Assembly (NCBI RefSeq): GCF_003062295.1
Contig: NZ_PYCN01000001.1
Coordinates: 392,001 to 456,000 of the forward strand
Origin: Bradyrhizobium algeriense
Lineage (GTDB): Bacteria > Pseudomonadota > Alphaproteobacteria > Rhizobiales > Xanthobacteraceae
Direction of reading: 5' to 3'
Length of the DNA stretch: 64,000 nucleotides
Shown: positions 17,330-25,773 of the stretch, piece by piece
Layout of the letters: the number at the start of each line of letters is the position of its first letter
Position numbering within the stretch: the first letter of the stretch is position 1
Made by a program: the position numbers and the translations under genes
Notes under the pieces: model-generated
Databases searched by the model: none
Told to the model about the DNA's origin: nothing
The model's input: only the letters and a program-made list of their open reading frames with translations

Positions 17330-18535
17330 ATGCGACTAGCCATTATCGGCGCCGGCTTCGCCGGCATGTACGCCGCCCTTTCCTCCGCTCGCCTGCGCGA
17401 CATTCACGGCGTTTCGCCTGACGATCTCGAAATCGTACTGATCGCACCGGAGCCGACGCTGGTGGTCCGCCCGCGGCTCTATGAGCCGAGGCCGGAAACC
17501 CTGACCGCGCCGCTGCTTGACGTCCTCAAGGCGATCGATGTCGACTACATTCAGGGCAGCGCCGAGACGATCAACACCGATGCTCGAACGGTGCAGATCA
17601 CGACTCCAAAGGGCCCGCGAAAGACTCTGTCCTACGACCGTCTCGTGGTGGCCACCGGCAGCCGCCTGTTCCGCCCCAACATTCCGGGCCTTGCCGATCA
17701 CGGCTTCAGTGTTGACTCGCTCGATGACGCAATCGCGCTCGACAAGCATCTACACAGCCTGGCCGACCGGCCGGCCATCAATGGACGCGATACGGTCGTC
17801 GTCGCCGGCGGCGGCTTCACCGGCATCGAGGCAGCAACCGAGCTGCCTGCGCGCTTGCGCGAAATCCTTGGCAAGGACGCCAAGACGCGCGTGATCATCG
17901 TCGACCGCAACAGTGCGATCGCTCCCGACATGGGCGAAGGCCCTCGCCCAATAATCGAGGAAGCATTGCGCAAGCTCGGCGTAGAGACCCGACTCGGGGC
18001 CGGCATCGCCTCGCTCGACAAATCCGGCGTCACCCTGTCGACCGGCGAACACATCGAAGCCGAGACAGTGGTCTGGGCGGCCGGCATTCGCGCCGCGCCG
18101 TTGACGGCGCAGATTCCCACCGAGCGCGACAATTTCGGCCGGCTGCTGGTGGATCGCGATCTGCGCGTGCCGGGTGTTGCCGGCGTCTTCGCAACCGGCG
18201 ATGCTGCGCGGGCCGCATGCGACGACGAAGGCAACTACGCGCTGATGTCGTGCCAGCACGCCACGCGGATGGGCGCCTTTGCCGGCAACAATGCCGCCGC
18301 CGAACTCCTGGGCGTTTCGACCAGGCCGTATCACCAGAAGGCCTACGTCACCTGCCTCGACCTCGGCGAAGCCGGCGCTCTGTTCACGCGCGGCTGGGAG
18401 CGCAAGGTCGAGATGGTCGGCGACGTCGCCAAGAAGACCAAGCAGGAGATCAATACTGTCTGGATCTACCCGCCCCGCGCCGAGCGCGCCGCGGCGCTCG
18501 CGTCGGCCGATCCGGAGCGCGTGACCAACCTCTAG
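17330..18535 (+). CDS. NADH dehydrogenase-like FAD oxidoreductase (NDH-2 family)
   Basis: 401 residues, starting at an ATG behind AAGGAGCAAACCC. Two Rossmann folds: the FAD site IIGAGFAGMYAA at the start and the NAD(P)H site VVVAGGGFTGIEAATEL around residue 160. The LVVATGSR and GVFATGDAARA motifs complete the FAD site. Length and layout fit type II NADH dehydrogenases and related monomeric flavoprotein reductases; the C-terminus lacks an obvious membrane helix. Electron acceptor unknown. Confidence 0.85.
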   Translation: MRLAIIGAGFAGMYAALSSARLRDIHGVSPDDLEIVLIAPEPTLVVRPRLYEPRPETLTAPLLDVLKAIDVDYIQGSAETINTDARTVQITTPKGPRKTLSYDRLVVATGSRLFRPNIPGLADHGFSVDSLDDAIALDKHLHSLADRPAINGRDTVVVAGGGFTGIEAATELPARLREILGKDAKTRVIIVDRNSAIAPDMGEGPRPIIEEALRKLGVETRLGAGIASLDKSGVTLSTGEHIEAETVVWAAGIRAAPLTAQIPTERDNFGRLLVDRDLRVPGVAGVFATGDAARAACDDEGNYALMSCQHATRMGAFAGNNAAAELLGVSTRPYHQKAYVTCLDLGEAGALFTRGWERKVEMVGDVAKKTKQEINTVWIYPPRAERAAALASADPERVTNL

Positions 18536-18644
18536 ACACCCCAAGCGATGGCGGCAGCGCTCCCCTGGCTGCGCGGCCTGCTCAACCAAGACCAGCCAGA
18601 ACCAAGACCAACCAGGCGCCTTTACCATGAAACAGGAGACGAAC

Positions 18645-19562
18645 ATGAACCTGCACAATACCTCATACCCCGTTACATCAGGACCCGAAGAGCTCGTTCC
18701 GTCGCGCTACGCGCTGAAGGTCGGCGACATTGACGTGCTGGTAGTTAGCGATGGGGTGCTGCCGCTCCCAACCCAAATGTTGGGACACAACGCCGACCCG
18801 GCCGACCGCGCGGCCTGGCTGAAAGACATGTTCTTGCCGCAGGACGCGTTCGACTGGGCGCTGAACGTGGTCGTGGTGCGTAGCGGCGGCAAGACCATCC
18901 TCATTGACGCTGGACTGGGGTCCGATCCGGACTTGAACTTGCCGCGGGCCGGCCAGTTGATCAAGCGACTGGAGGCCGCCGGCATCGATCTTGGGTCCGT
19001 GACCGATCTTGTGCTGACCCACATGCACATGGACCACATTGGCGGGCTGCTCGTCGAGGGGGTGAAGGAGCGACTGCGTAAAGACCTGCGGATCCACGTG
19101 GCGGCCGCCGAGGTCAAGTTCTGGGAGTCGCCCGATTTCTCCCACACCTCCATGCCGCAGGGTTTCCCGGATGCGCTTCGGTCGGCCGCCAAGCGGTTCG
19201 TGAGCGAGTACGGGAGCAACCTGCGGACGTTCGATGAGGAGCACGAGATTGCGCCGGGCGTGGTCGCCCGTCGCACCGGCGGTCACACCCCCGGGCACAG
19301 CGTGGTCCGCGTGGCGTCCGGCGGCGACGGGCTGACGTTCGCCGGCGACGCCGTGTTTACCGTCGGGTTCGAGCAGCCCGACTGGCACAACGGTTTCGAA
19401 CACGACCCCGAAGAGGCGGCGCGCGTTCGGGTCCGTCTTTTGCGGGAGCTGGCTAAGAGCGGCGAGATGCTGGTGGCCACTCACCTGCCGTTCCCGTCCA
19501 TCGGACGGGTGGCGGCCGACGGCGACGCCTTCCGTTTCGTACCGGTCTTCTGGGACTACTGA
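18645..19562 (+). CDS. MBL-fold metallo-hydrolase
   Basis: 305 residues from the ATG at 18645, chosen for the AGGAG 7 bases upstream; an ATG at 18627 is also in frame. Metal motifs: LTHMHMDHIGGL (HxHxDH), GGHTPGHSVVRV, FAGDAVFTV and a late ATHLPF His. No export signal, so cytosolic. Resembles quorum-quenching lactonase-type MBL proteins in overall size, but I cannot assign a substrate. Lies with the flavoprotein and SDR in the accessory block. Confidence 0.87.
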   Translation: MNLHNTSYPVTSGPEELVPSRYALKVGDIDVLVVSDGVLPLPTQMLGHNADPADRAAWLKDMFLPQDAFDWALNVVVVRSGGKTILIDAGLGSDPDLNLPRAGQLIKRLEAAGIDLGSVTDLVLTHMHMDHIGGLLVEGVKERLRKDLRIHVAAAEVKFWESPDFSHTSMPQGFPDALRSAAKRFVSEYGSNLRTFDEEHEIAPGVVARRTGGHTPGHSVVRVASGGDGLTFAGDAVFTVGFEQPDWHNGFEHDPEEAARVRVRLLRELAKSGEMLVATHLPFPSIGRVAADGDAFRFVPVFWDY

Positions 19563-19693
19563 CCGCTCGTTGGGTTAAGGCCGAACCAGGGCGCGTATGA
19601 GTTCGCGCCCTGGTTCAATACCTCGCAACCACTGAGCCGCTGAAACCGAAGCGGTCGCTTAATGCCTGCTTTGACCAACTTCCAACTTTACAG

Positions 19694-20455
19694 ATGAGTC
19701 GAACGAACATGCAGAACGAAAAGGTCATGATCATAACGGGCGGCAGCTCTGGCATCGGTCGGGCGGCAGCGCTCCGTTTTGCCAACCAGGGCGACAAGGT
19801 GCTCATCACCGGCCGCCGCGCCGGCCCCCTCGAGCAAACGGTGGCGGAGCATAAGAATATCGCGGGCATCGTTGCGAATACCGCCTCTGCTGAAGACGCC
19901 AGGCGGACCATCGCCACGGCGGTCGACAAGTGGGGCCGAGTGGATGCGCTCGTCAACAACGCCGGCGCGGGCGCCATCCTTCCGTTATCGGATGCGACAG
20001 CCGATCGGATCACAGACATCTTTTCCGTCAATGTGCTCGGTCCGAGCCTGCTGGCCCGCGCCGCCCTTCCTCACCTGAAGGCGACGCAGGGCACCATCAT
20101 CAACATCTCCTCGACCTTCGGTCACCGGCCGGCGGCGGGACTATCCCACTACGCCGCCAGCAAGGCGGCGCTGGAACACCTGACCCGCTGCTGGGCGCTC
20201 GAACTCGCGCCGCTCGGAATAAGGGTGAATGCGGTCGCGGCCGGGCCCACGGAATCCGGCGCCTTGACCGGGATGATGGGGCTATCTGCGGAACAGGCAG
20301 AAGCCGTCAAGGAAGACGAGCGCGCACGGATTCCACTCGGTCGGCGCGGCGTTCCCGACGACGTCGCGGAATGGATTGTCCAGCTTGCGGGCCCCGCCTC
20401 GCAATGGCTGACGGGCCAGGTTCTCGCCGTCGATGGCGGCTTGGGGCTGGCTTAG
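19694..20455 (+). CDS. Short-chain dehydrogenase/reductase
   Basis: 253 residues, classical SDR length. Cofactor site TGGSSGIGRAAALRF, the NNAGAGAI motif, catalytic Ser in NISSTFG, and Tyr-X3-Lys in HYAASKAALEH. The Gly-rich loop is followed by TGRRAGPL, an Arg that favours NADP(H). C-terminal LTGQVLAVDGGLGLA is typical. An internal ATG at 19709 could be the real start. Substrate unknown. The IS5 remnant begins a few bases after the stop. Confidence 0.9.
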   Translation: MSRTNMQNEKVMIITGGSSGIGRAAALRFANQGDKVLITGRRAGPLEQTVAEHKNIAGIVANTASAEDARRTIATAVDKWGRVDALVNNAGAGAILPLSDATADRITDIFSVNVLGPSLLARAALPHLKATQGTIINISSTFGHRPAAGLSHYAASKAALEHLTRCWALELAPLGIRVNAVAAGPTESGALTGMMGLSAEQAEAVKEDERARIPLGRRGVPDDVAEWIVQLAGPASQWLTGQVLAVDGGLGLA

Positions 20456-20461
20456 TTTCCA

Positions 20462-20862
20462 CGCTGCCAAGATTCACCCGGTGGTGGACACCAATGGCCT
20501 GCCGGTGCATCTCGCCCTCACGCGGGGGCGAGGCGCATGACAACCGGCTGTGTTCGGTTCTCCTCAGCGGCTTGCTTCCCAAACGATGTTGCCCGCGGAT
20601 CGCGGGTACGATGCCGACTGGACCAGGGAGCTTGCCCGCCGGCAGGGCGCATGGGCGAACATTCCGCCGAAACGAAATCGCAAAGACCCGATCTGCTTCA
20701 GCCCGCATCTGTATCGAGCGCGCAACCTGATCGAACGGTTCTTCAACAGGATCAAGCAATGTCGGCGTATTGCCGCCCGATACGACAAACTCGCAGCCAA
20801 CTATCTGGCGTTCGTCAAACTCGCATCAATCCGAATTTGGCTGCGGGCTAATGAGTCCACCG
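20462..20862 (+). pseudogene. IS5-family transposase remnant
   Basis: Frame-shifted 3' part of an IS5-type (DDE) transposase. One frame reads KIHPVVDTNGLPVHLALT, a second GEAHDNRLCSVLLSGLLP, a third LPADRGYDADWTRELARR, NIPPKRNRKDPICFSP and LYRARNLIERFFNRIKQ with IRIWLRANEST at the end. At least two frameshifts and loss of the N-terminal half make it inactive. I could not find terminal inverted repeats. Marks past mobile-element activity in the block. Confidence 0.85.
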
Positions 20863-20930
20863 GAAGCGTCGGGAACGGCGCCCTTAAATCCCAAGCCGAC
20901 TCGCCGTCAACCATAGACGTTGGGGATTAG

Positions 20931-21770
20931 CTACCTTGCCGGCCTCTGCAGAGAGCCCACGATCTCGCGCGCGGCGTTGTGCAGATCGGCAAGGTGACGC
21001 CCGGCGAAGTCCTCTACCGTGAACGCTGTCCTGATCCAGCGAAAATTGATCGAGCCATGAACACGCCTGCCATCGAACAGCGCCACGGCAATTGCGGCTG
21101 CCCCGTCATCAACCGGGGTTCCTCCGTGTGGACCCGCCACATAGCTTGGGTCACGTGTGGCGTAACCCCGATGCCGCACCTCACTGAGAACTCGCTCGAG
21201 CCTCCTCGGGTCGCGCGCGAGCCAATCCTCCGGGTTGTTGGATTTCCGGAGTGCGCGCAAAGTTGCCTCCCGTTCCTTCTCCGGACACCACGCGAGATAA
21301 GCGCGCCCGACGCCCGTCATCAGCCAGCCCACCCTTCCACCAACCTGGCTGTGCAGTCCCAGGAGCGCGAACGGAGCGTGCGGCAGATTCGTCTCGCGTC
21401 TTTCCATGCAGCCGCCAGCCGGCACGAACAGATCGGACGGCCACTTCACCTTGCGACACAGGCGGGCCAGAACGGGCGCCGCAGCCTCGGCAACGCGATC
21501 GTACCTGTCTTGCTTTCGCACCACGTCCGTGAAAACGCTGAGCCGGTAGCGACCGTCGGCCAGACGCCGCGCGACCATGCCTGCCCGCTCCAGCGTGTTC
21601 AGAATGCGCAGCAGACTGGGCTTGGATATCGCCGTTGCGGCGTGGATCTCGTGCAGGGACGAAATCGGCTCCGAGTGGAGGAACCTAAGGACTTGCAGTC
21701 CTCGCTCCAATCCTCTGATTGTTTCGACCGTCGGCATTGCCGATGCCCCTCGCTCGCCGAGCTCGGCCAT
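20931..21770 (-). CDS. IclR-family transcriptional regulator
   Basis: 279 residues. N-terminal winged helix: GLERGLQVLRFLHSEPISS, IHAATAISKPSLLRILNTLERAGMV and DGRYRLSVF. The rest is an IclR effector domain (LARLCRKVKWPSDLFVPAG, YLAWCPEKEREATLRAL, GAAAIAVALFDGRRVHGSIN). An alternative start at 21737 (MPTVETIRG) also has a GAGGGG site. Divergent from a Bug-type binding protein, whose gene it probably controls in answer to an aromatic or carboxylic acid. Confidence 0.9.
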   Translation of the reverse strand: MAELGERGASAMPTVETIRGLERGLQVLRFLHSEPISSLHEIHAATAISKPSLLRILNTLERAGMVARRLADGRYRLSVFTDVVRKQDRYDRVAEAAAPVLARLCRKVKWPSDLFVPAGGCMERRETNLPHAPFALLGLHSQVGGRVGWLMTGVGRAYLAWCPEKEREATLRALRKSNNPEDWLARDPRRLERVLSEVRHRGYATRDPSYVAGPHGGTPVDDGAAAIAVALFDGRRVHGSINFRWIRTAFTVEDFAGRHLADLHNAAREIVGSLQRPAR

Positions 21771-21822
21771 TCTTCCCGTTCCGCTCCGCGGAGTCCAGCC
21801 TTCCGCAACCCGGAATTCAGCG

Positions 21823-21837
21823 TTCCGCCTGACGGAA
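21823..21837. promoter_or_regulatory. Candidate IclR operator
   Basis: TTCCG-CCTGA-CGGAA, a perfect 5-5-5 inverted repeat in the 183-bp space between the IclR gene and the binding-protein gene. IclR-type regulators often bind TTCCG/CGGAA palindromes, so this is a reasonable operator. Confidence 0.5.
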
Positions 21838-21953
21838 TCGACTCCGATTTCTATGGTTTCTTACACAACGGAGCCCGATCCTTCAGAGCCCGATCCTTCG
21901 CGAGCGGGACATCCGAGGCAGCACGATGCTGCGGATCCACGAGGAGGGTGAGA

Positions 21954-22955
21954 ATGGCACAGGCACAGCAAACATTTCGTGGAATCCGTTGGTGGGGGCG
22001 CCTCCTGCTGGCGGTGAGCCTGGGAGCGATGGCCCAACCGGCGGTCGCGCAATCCTACCCGTCCGGCATGATCCGCATCGTCGTCGGAAGCGGCGCGGGC
22101 TCGCCGCCGGACATCATCACGCGCATCGTCGCGAACGAGCTTGGGCGGAGCGAAGGCTGGCGGATTGTCGTCGAAAACAAGCCAGGGCCCATGGCGACGC
22201 TTGCAGCCGGCGAGGTCCTCAAGCAGCCGGCGGATGGATATTCGATCCTGGCCTTCACACTAGGCGCCTCGGCATCTCCCGCACTCCTGCCGAACATAAC
22301 CTTTCGGCACGACACCGATTTTGCGCCGGTGATCAAGATCATGACTGCGCATCACGTTCTGGTTGCCAATCCGTCGGTATCCGCCAAGTCGATGGCGGAG
22401 CTTGTCGCCTTGCTGAAAAGCCAGCCCGACAAACTCACATTCTCATCAGGCGGGATGGGCACGCCAGCCCATCTCGCAGGCGAACAGTTCAGGCTTCAGA
22501 CCGGGGTGCGCGTGACCCACGTCCCCTACCGGGCCCTGCCGCAGGCGATCGGGGATCTCATCAACGGCACCAACCACTATCAGTTCATCACGCCGCTGCC
22601 TGTTCTCGACCTGATTGCCTCCGGCAAGCTCCGAGCGCTCGCCGTCACGGCGCCAACGCGCATGGCAGCCCTCGAGAACGTTCCCACCGTCGTCGAGGAG
22701 GGATTCCCGGAGCTCGTTATCGAGGACTGGGTCGGTTTCGTGGTGAAGAGCGGCACACCAGACCCCATCATCAACCTGCTGAACGAGGCAATCAACAAGG
22801 CCTTGGCGAAGGCGAGCGTGCGCGAGGCGTTCGCGAAGATCGCGGCGGAGCCCGCCGGCGGCACGCCCGGCGAGTTCGGCGCGCACATCAAGTCGCAGAT
22901 CGCGCACTGGAGCAAGGTCGTGAAGGACGCGGGGGTCAAGATGATCCCCGAGTGA
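21954..22955 (+). CDS. Bug-family (tripartite tricarboxylate) periplasmic substrate-binding protein
   Basis: 333 residues from the ATG at 21954, preceded by GAGGAGGGTGA; the open frame runs far upstream but that part lies opposite the IclR gene. Signal peptide ([20 protein letters not shown]). Bug signature blocks: [76 protein letters not shown] and [19 protein letters not shown]. The TctA/TctB membrane partners are absent, so it may serve a distant transporter or a sensing role. Substrate probably a carboxylate. Confidence 0.92.
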   Translation: MAQAQQTFRGIRWWGRLLLAVSLGAMAQPAVAQSYPSGMIRIVVGSGAGSPPDIITRIVANELGRSEGWRIVVENKPGPMATLAAGEVLKQPADGYSILAFTLGASASPALLPNITFRHDTDFAPVIKIMTAHHVLVANPSVSAKSMAELVALLKSQPDKLTFSSGGMGTPAHLAGEQFRLQTGVRVTHVPYRALPQAIGDLINGTNHYQFITPLPVLDLIASGKLRALAVTAPTRMAALENVPTVVEEGFPELVIEDWVGFVVKSGTPDPIINLLNEAINKALAKASVREAFAKIAAEPAGGTPGEFGAHIKSQIAHWSKVVKDAGVKMIPE

Positions 22956-22992
22956 CTGTCGAACAGGTGGCGAGGGCCAAACCCATGCTCAG

Positions 22993-23085
22993 ATGCAAAG
23001 CCGCGGAGTCGGCATTTCCGTGCATGACCACATCATCGTCGGCAAGAACGGTCATGCGAGCTTGAAGGGGATGAAGCTGATCTAG
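22993..23085 (+). pseudogene. radC 3'-end fragment, copy 2
   Basis: 23009-23085 repeats the last 77 bases of radC (73 of 77 identical) and encodes [18 protein letters not shown] to the stop. A chance ATG at 22993 opens a 30-codon frame in the RadC phase, without a ribosome-binding site. No other part of radC is present. Same strand as intact radC and probably the far-side trace of an integration at the radC 3' end. Confidence 0.8.
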
Positions 23086-23196
23086 CTATCGCCTACATTT
23101 ACCATCTATTAACTATCCGCTTCGCGCTTTGGCGAACGCGTGAGAGAGTGGTTCATCGGATGAGAGGGGGTAGCTCATTCGAATGAGAGGGGATCG

Positions 23197-23367
23197 ATGA
23201 TGAATCAGCTAGCAGAGCGGATGAGGGTCGCGGCTCTTTCGATGAGCCCGGAGTATCTGGTCGACAAATTTCTGGACTGGCTCGAGGAACTGAGGAGCGC
23301 AATGGCGCTTGCTGAAATCAACAGTTTGGCCCGCAACGAGGCGCGAACCAAGGTGCTGTTCGATTGA
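23197..23367 (+). CDS. Small protein of unknown function (56 aa)
   Basis: A 57-codon frame starting at a double ATG (23197, 23200) with GAGAGGGG 4 bases upstream. The product is helical and amphipathic: LAERMRVAALSMSPEYLVDKF, then LDWLEELRSAMALAEINSL, with an acidic end. Two direct repeats ATGAGAGGGG (23160-23169 and 23183-23192) precede it. A 13-bp perfect hairpin follows the stop. No family recognised, but start signal, composition and terminator-like hairpin support a real gene. Confidence 0.5.
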   Translation: MMNQLAERMRVAALSMSPEYLVDKFLDWLEELRSAMALAEINSLARNEARTKVLFD

Positions 23368-23377
23368 TTCGACGACT

Positions 23378-23416
23378 AGAGCGGGATGACTTTTCTTCGA
23401 ATCGTCATCCCGCTCT
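23378..23416. repeat. Perfect 13-bp-arm hairpin
   Basis: AGAGCGGGATGAC (23378-23390) pairs with GTCATCCCGCTCT (23404-23416). It follows the small gene by 10 bases and may end its transcript. Confidence 0.7.
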
Positions 23417-23429
23417 ATCTCTTTGATTT

Positions 23430-23478
23430 GAGCATGATCTTTTCGGAAAACCGGGGGCCACTTTTCCGGATCATGCTC
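23430..23478. repeat. GAGCATGATC palindromic repeat, copy 2
   Basis: GAGCATGATC (23430-23439) and GATCATGCTC (23469-23478), with the same TTTTCGGAAAACCGG and CCACTTTTCCG interior as 13874-13923. The 470-bp gap 23368-23838 consists of this element, the hairpins on either side, and about 320 bp (23519-23838) in which I see nothing further. Confidence 0.8.
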
Positions 23479-23479
23479 T

Positions 23480-23517
23480 AAAGCGCGATGGCACGGTCGA
23501 ACCGCCATCGTGCTTTT
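23480..23517 (+). terminator. Terminator-like hairpin
   Basis: AAAGCGCGATGGC (23480-23492) pairs with GCCATCGTGCTTTT (23504-23517) apart from one bulge, giving a stem that ends in a T-run. Confidence 0.6.
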
Positions 23518-23838
23518 ATTGGCCGGGTGCGATGGCATGAAGCCGTTGAAACAAGTCAGCACCGGGGCCAAATGGAGTGGATGTTTGCCCAAATAGGCAA
23601 ATTGCTATACGGCTGATCCAGCGTACTGCTAGGGCTCAATGATCGCCTATCCCAGCGAGGCGATCAACATCGTGCCGCTGTAAGACCTCGCACGACGAAA
23701 CCGCGACCGACGATACTAAAATCAGGTGATCGCAACGCGAAGTTGCGCTAGTATCCACGTGTCGAACATCCCGCGCCGCGTGTCGTCGCGTCGAGGAACC
23801 GACAAACGTCGGGCAGGTTTTCGCATCGGAGGACCGTC

Positions 23839-24414
23839 ATGACCAATACTTCAGGTACGATCGGAGATCCCCAGGCCGGTTCGGATACGGCGCCACTGCG
23901 TGCCAAGTCGGGCTGGATCATCGCACTCGGCGTCGTCTATCTCATCGCAGGATTTATCGCGCTTGGCAGCGTTGCGATGGCTACCGTCGCGAGCGTCCTC
24001 ATCGTCGGCGTGATGATGATCATCGCCGGCGTCGCCGAAGTGTTCAGCGCCTTCCAGATCAAGAACTGGGGCAAATTCCTGCTCTGGGCCCTGCTCGGCG
24101 TGCTCTACATTCTCGCGGGCTTCGTCACGTTCCAGAATCCGCTGCTCGCGGCCGTGCTGCTCACCCTCATTCTCGGCGCAGCGCTGGTGGCCTCGGGCAT
24201 CATGCGGATCTTCCTGGCCTTCAGCATGAAGCGGGAAACACCCTGGATCTGGGTGGCGCTGTCAGGCGTGATCACGCTGCTGCTCGGCTTGTTGATCCTG
24301 GTGCGCTGGCCGGTCTCAAGCCTCTACATCCTCGGCCTGTTCCTCGGCATCGATCTCATCATGGCCGGCGCAGGCTGGATCGGAATAGGCTTCGGCCTGC
24401 GCCGCGCTCGTTGA
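23839..24414 (+). CDS. HdeD-family membrane protein (DUF308)
   Basis: 191 residues, GGAGG 6 bases before the ATG. Six hydrophobic segments arranged as three DUF308 hairpins: GWIIALGVVYLIAGFIAL, VLIVGVMMIIAGVAEVF, FLLWALLGVLYILAGFV, AVLLTLILGAALVASGI, WVALSGVITLLLGLLIL and YILGLFLGIDLIMAGAGW. Named after E. coli HdeD, linked to acid resistance at high density; the molecular role is unknown. First gene of a likely HdeD-LapA-patatin-GntP run. Confidence 0.9.
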   Translation: MTNTSGTIGDPQAGSDTAPLRAKSGWIIALGVVYLIAGFIALGSVAMATVASVLIVGVMMIIAGVAEVFSAFQIKNWGKFLLWALLGVLYILAGFVTFQNPLLAAVLLTLILGAALVASGIMRIFLAFSMKRETPWIWVALSGVITLLLGLLILVRWPVSSLYILGLFLGIDLIMAGAGWIGIGFGLRRAR

Positions 24415-24467
24415 GGTGGTTGTGGCGACTGCGCGCGACGCGGTCGATCGACGATTAGGAGGCGCCC

Positions 24468-24701
24468 ATGCGCTGGATCTACCTCGCCGTCATCATCCTG
24501 TTCGCCGCCGCGACGATCATCTTCGCAGTGCAGAACTTCGAGATTGTCACCATGTCCTTCCTCGGCATCAATGCCCGCGTGCCGCTCGCGCTGCTGGTCG
24601 CCGTCGCCTACCTCCTTGGCGCGGTGACGGGCGGCAGCCTGTACGCGCTGCTGCGTCGATCCTACGAAGGTTCGAGACGAAGCATTGTGGGCTCGTCGTG
24701 A
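24468..24701 (+). CDS. LapA-domain (DUF1049) small membrane protein
   Basis: 77 residues with two membrane helices (WIYLAVIILFAAATIIFAV and LALLVAVAYLLGAVTGG) joined by QNFEIVTMSFLGINARVP, the pattern of the DUF1049/LapA family. In E. coli, LapA works in lipopolysaccharide assembly control with LapB; no LapB lies here. GGAGG precedes the ATG. Confidence 0.85.
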   Translation: MRWIYLAVIILFAAATIIFAVQNFEIVTMSFLGINARVPLALLVAVAYLLGAVTGGSLYALLRRSYEGSRRSIVGSS

Positions 24702-24740
24702 CCTAAGGCACCGTTTCATCTCCGGCCGAGGAGGATGAAG

Positions 24741-25769
24741 ATGGAAGAAACCGCGCGCGAACCGGTGCTGGTGGACCTCGCCTTGCAGGGCGGGGGCTCC
24801 CACGGCGCATTCACCTGGGGCGTGCTCGATCGTCTGATCGAGGAGCCGTGGCTGCGAATCGAGGCGATCTCCGGCACTTCGGCGGGCGCGATGAATGCAG
24901 CCTTGGTGGCGGACGGATGGACGAAAGGCGGTGCCGAAGGTGCGCGGGCGGCGCTCGATACCTATTGGCGGCGCGTGTCGCAGGCTGCGGCGTTAAGCCC
25001 GCTGCAGCGTTCGCCGCTCGACCGGATGATGGGTCGCTGGACGCTCGACACCTCGCCCGCCTACATCGCCATGGACCTGATGGCCCGCGTTGTTTCGCCC
25101 TATGATCTCAATCCGCTTGGCCTCAATCCGTTGCGCGCCATCCTCGCCGAGAGCATCGATTTCGACCGGCTGGCCCGCTCACCGATCAGGCTATTCGTCA
25201 CCGCGACCAGTGTGCGCACCGGCCGCGGCCGCATCTTCCGCAACAAGGAGATCACCGCCGACGTTCTGCTTGCCTCGGCCTGTCTGCCGACCATGTTCCA
25301 TGCGATCGAGATCGACGGCGAACCCTATTGGGATGGCGGCTATGCCGGCAATCCGACGCTGACGCCGCTGGTGCGCGAAAGCGACGCGCACGACACCATT
25401 CTGGTGCAGATCAATCCGCGCGAACGGCCGGAGCCGCCGCGCACGGCAAATGAAATCCTCAACCGGCTCAACGAGATTTCCTTCAACTCGCCGCTGATGA
25501 AGGAATTGCGCATGATGGCGCTGCTGCGCCAGGTGGCGGACCCCGGACACGGCGAGGGCGCGCGCTGGGCCGGTATGCGCACGCACCGGATCATGACCGA
25601 CGCGCTCACAGAGTTCGGAGCGTCGTCGAAGCTCAACGCTGAGTGGGCATTCGTCTCACTGCTGAAGGAAGAGGGCCGCAAGAGCGCCGATGCATTCCTT
25701 GACGCACACGGCGAGGATATCGGCAAGCAATCCACGACCGATCTCGACGTGCTGCTCGCGGAATGCTGA
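24741..25769 (+). CDS. Patatin-like phospholipase
   Basis: 342 residues from the ATG at 24741, 7 bases after GAGGAGG; an ATG at 24735 is too close to it. Oxyanion GGGSHGAFTWG, the catalytic Ser in ISGTSAGAMNA and the Asp of the dyad in WDGGYAGNP. The family hydrolyses acyl chains from membrane lipids. No signal peptide, so cytosolic or secreted by another route. Separated from the GntP gene by 4 bases. Confidence 0.92.
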   Translation: MEETAREPVLVDLALQGGGSHGAFTWGVLDRLIEEPWLRIEAISGTSAGAMNAALVADGWTKGGAEGARAALDTYWRRVSQAAALSPLQRSPLDRMMGRWTLDTSPAYIAMDLMARVVSPYDLNPLGLNPLRAILAESIDFDRLARSPIRLFVTATSVRTGRGRIFRNKEITADVLLASACLPTMFHAIEIDGEPYWDGGYAGNPTLTPLVRESDAHDTILVQINPRERPEPPRTANEILNRLNEISFNSPLMKELRMMALLRQVADPGHGEGARWAGMRTHRIMTDALTEFGASSKLNAEWAFVSLLKEEGRKSADAFLDAHGEDIGKQSTTDLDVLLAEC

Positions 25770-25773
25770 GGCC

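Noticed and set aside
20979..21953. A 325-codon upstream extension of the Bug protein frame
   Set aside because: It lies opposite the IclR gene, has the odd composition of a shadow frame, and the ATG at 21954 has the right ribosome site and signal peptide.
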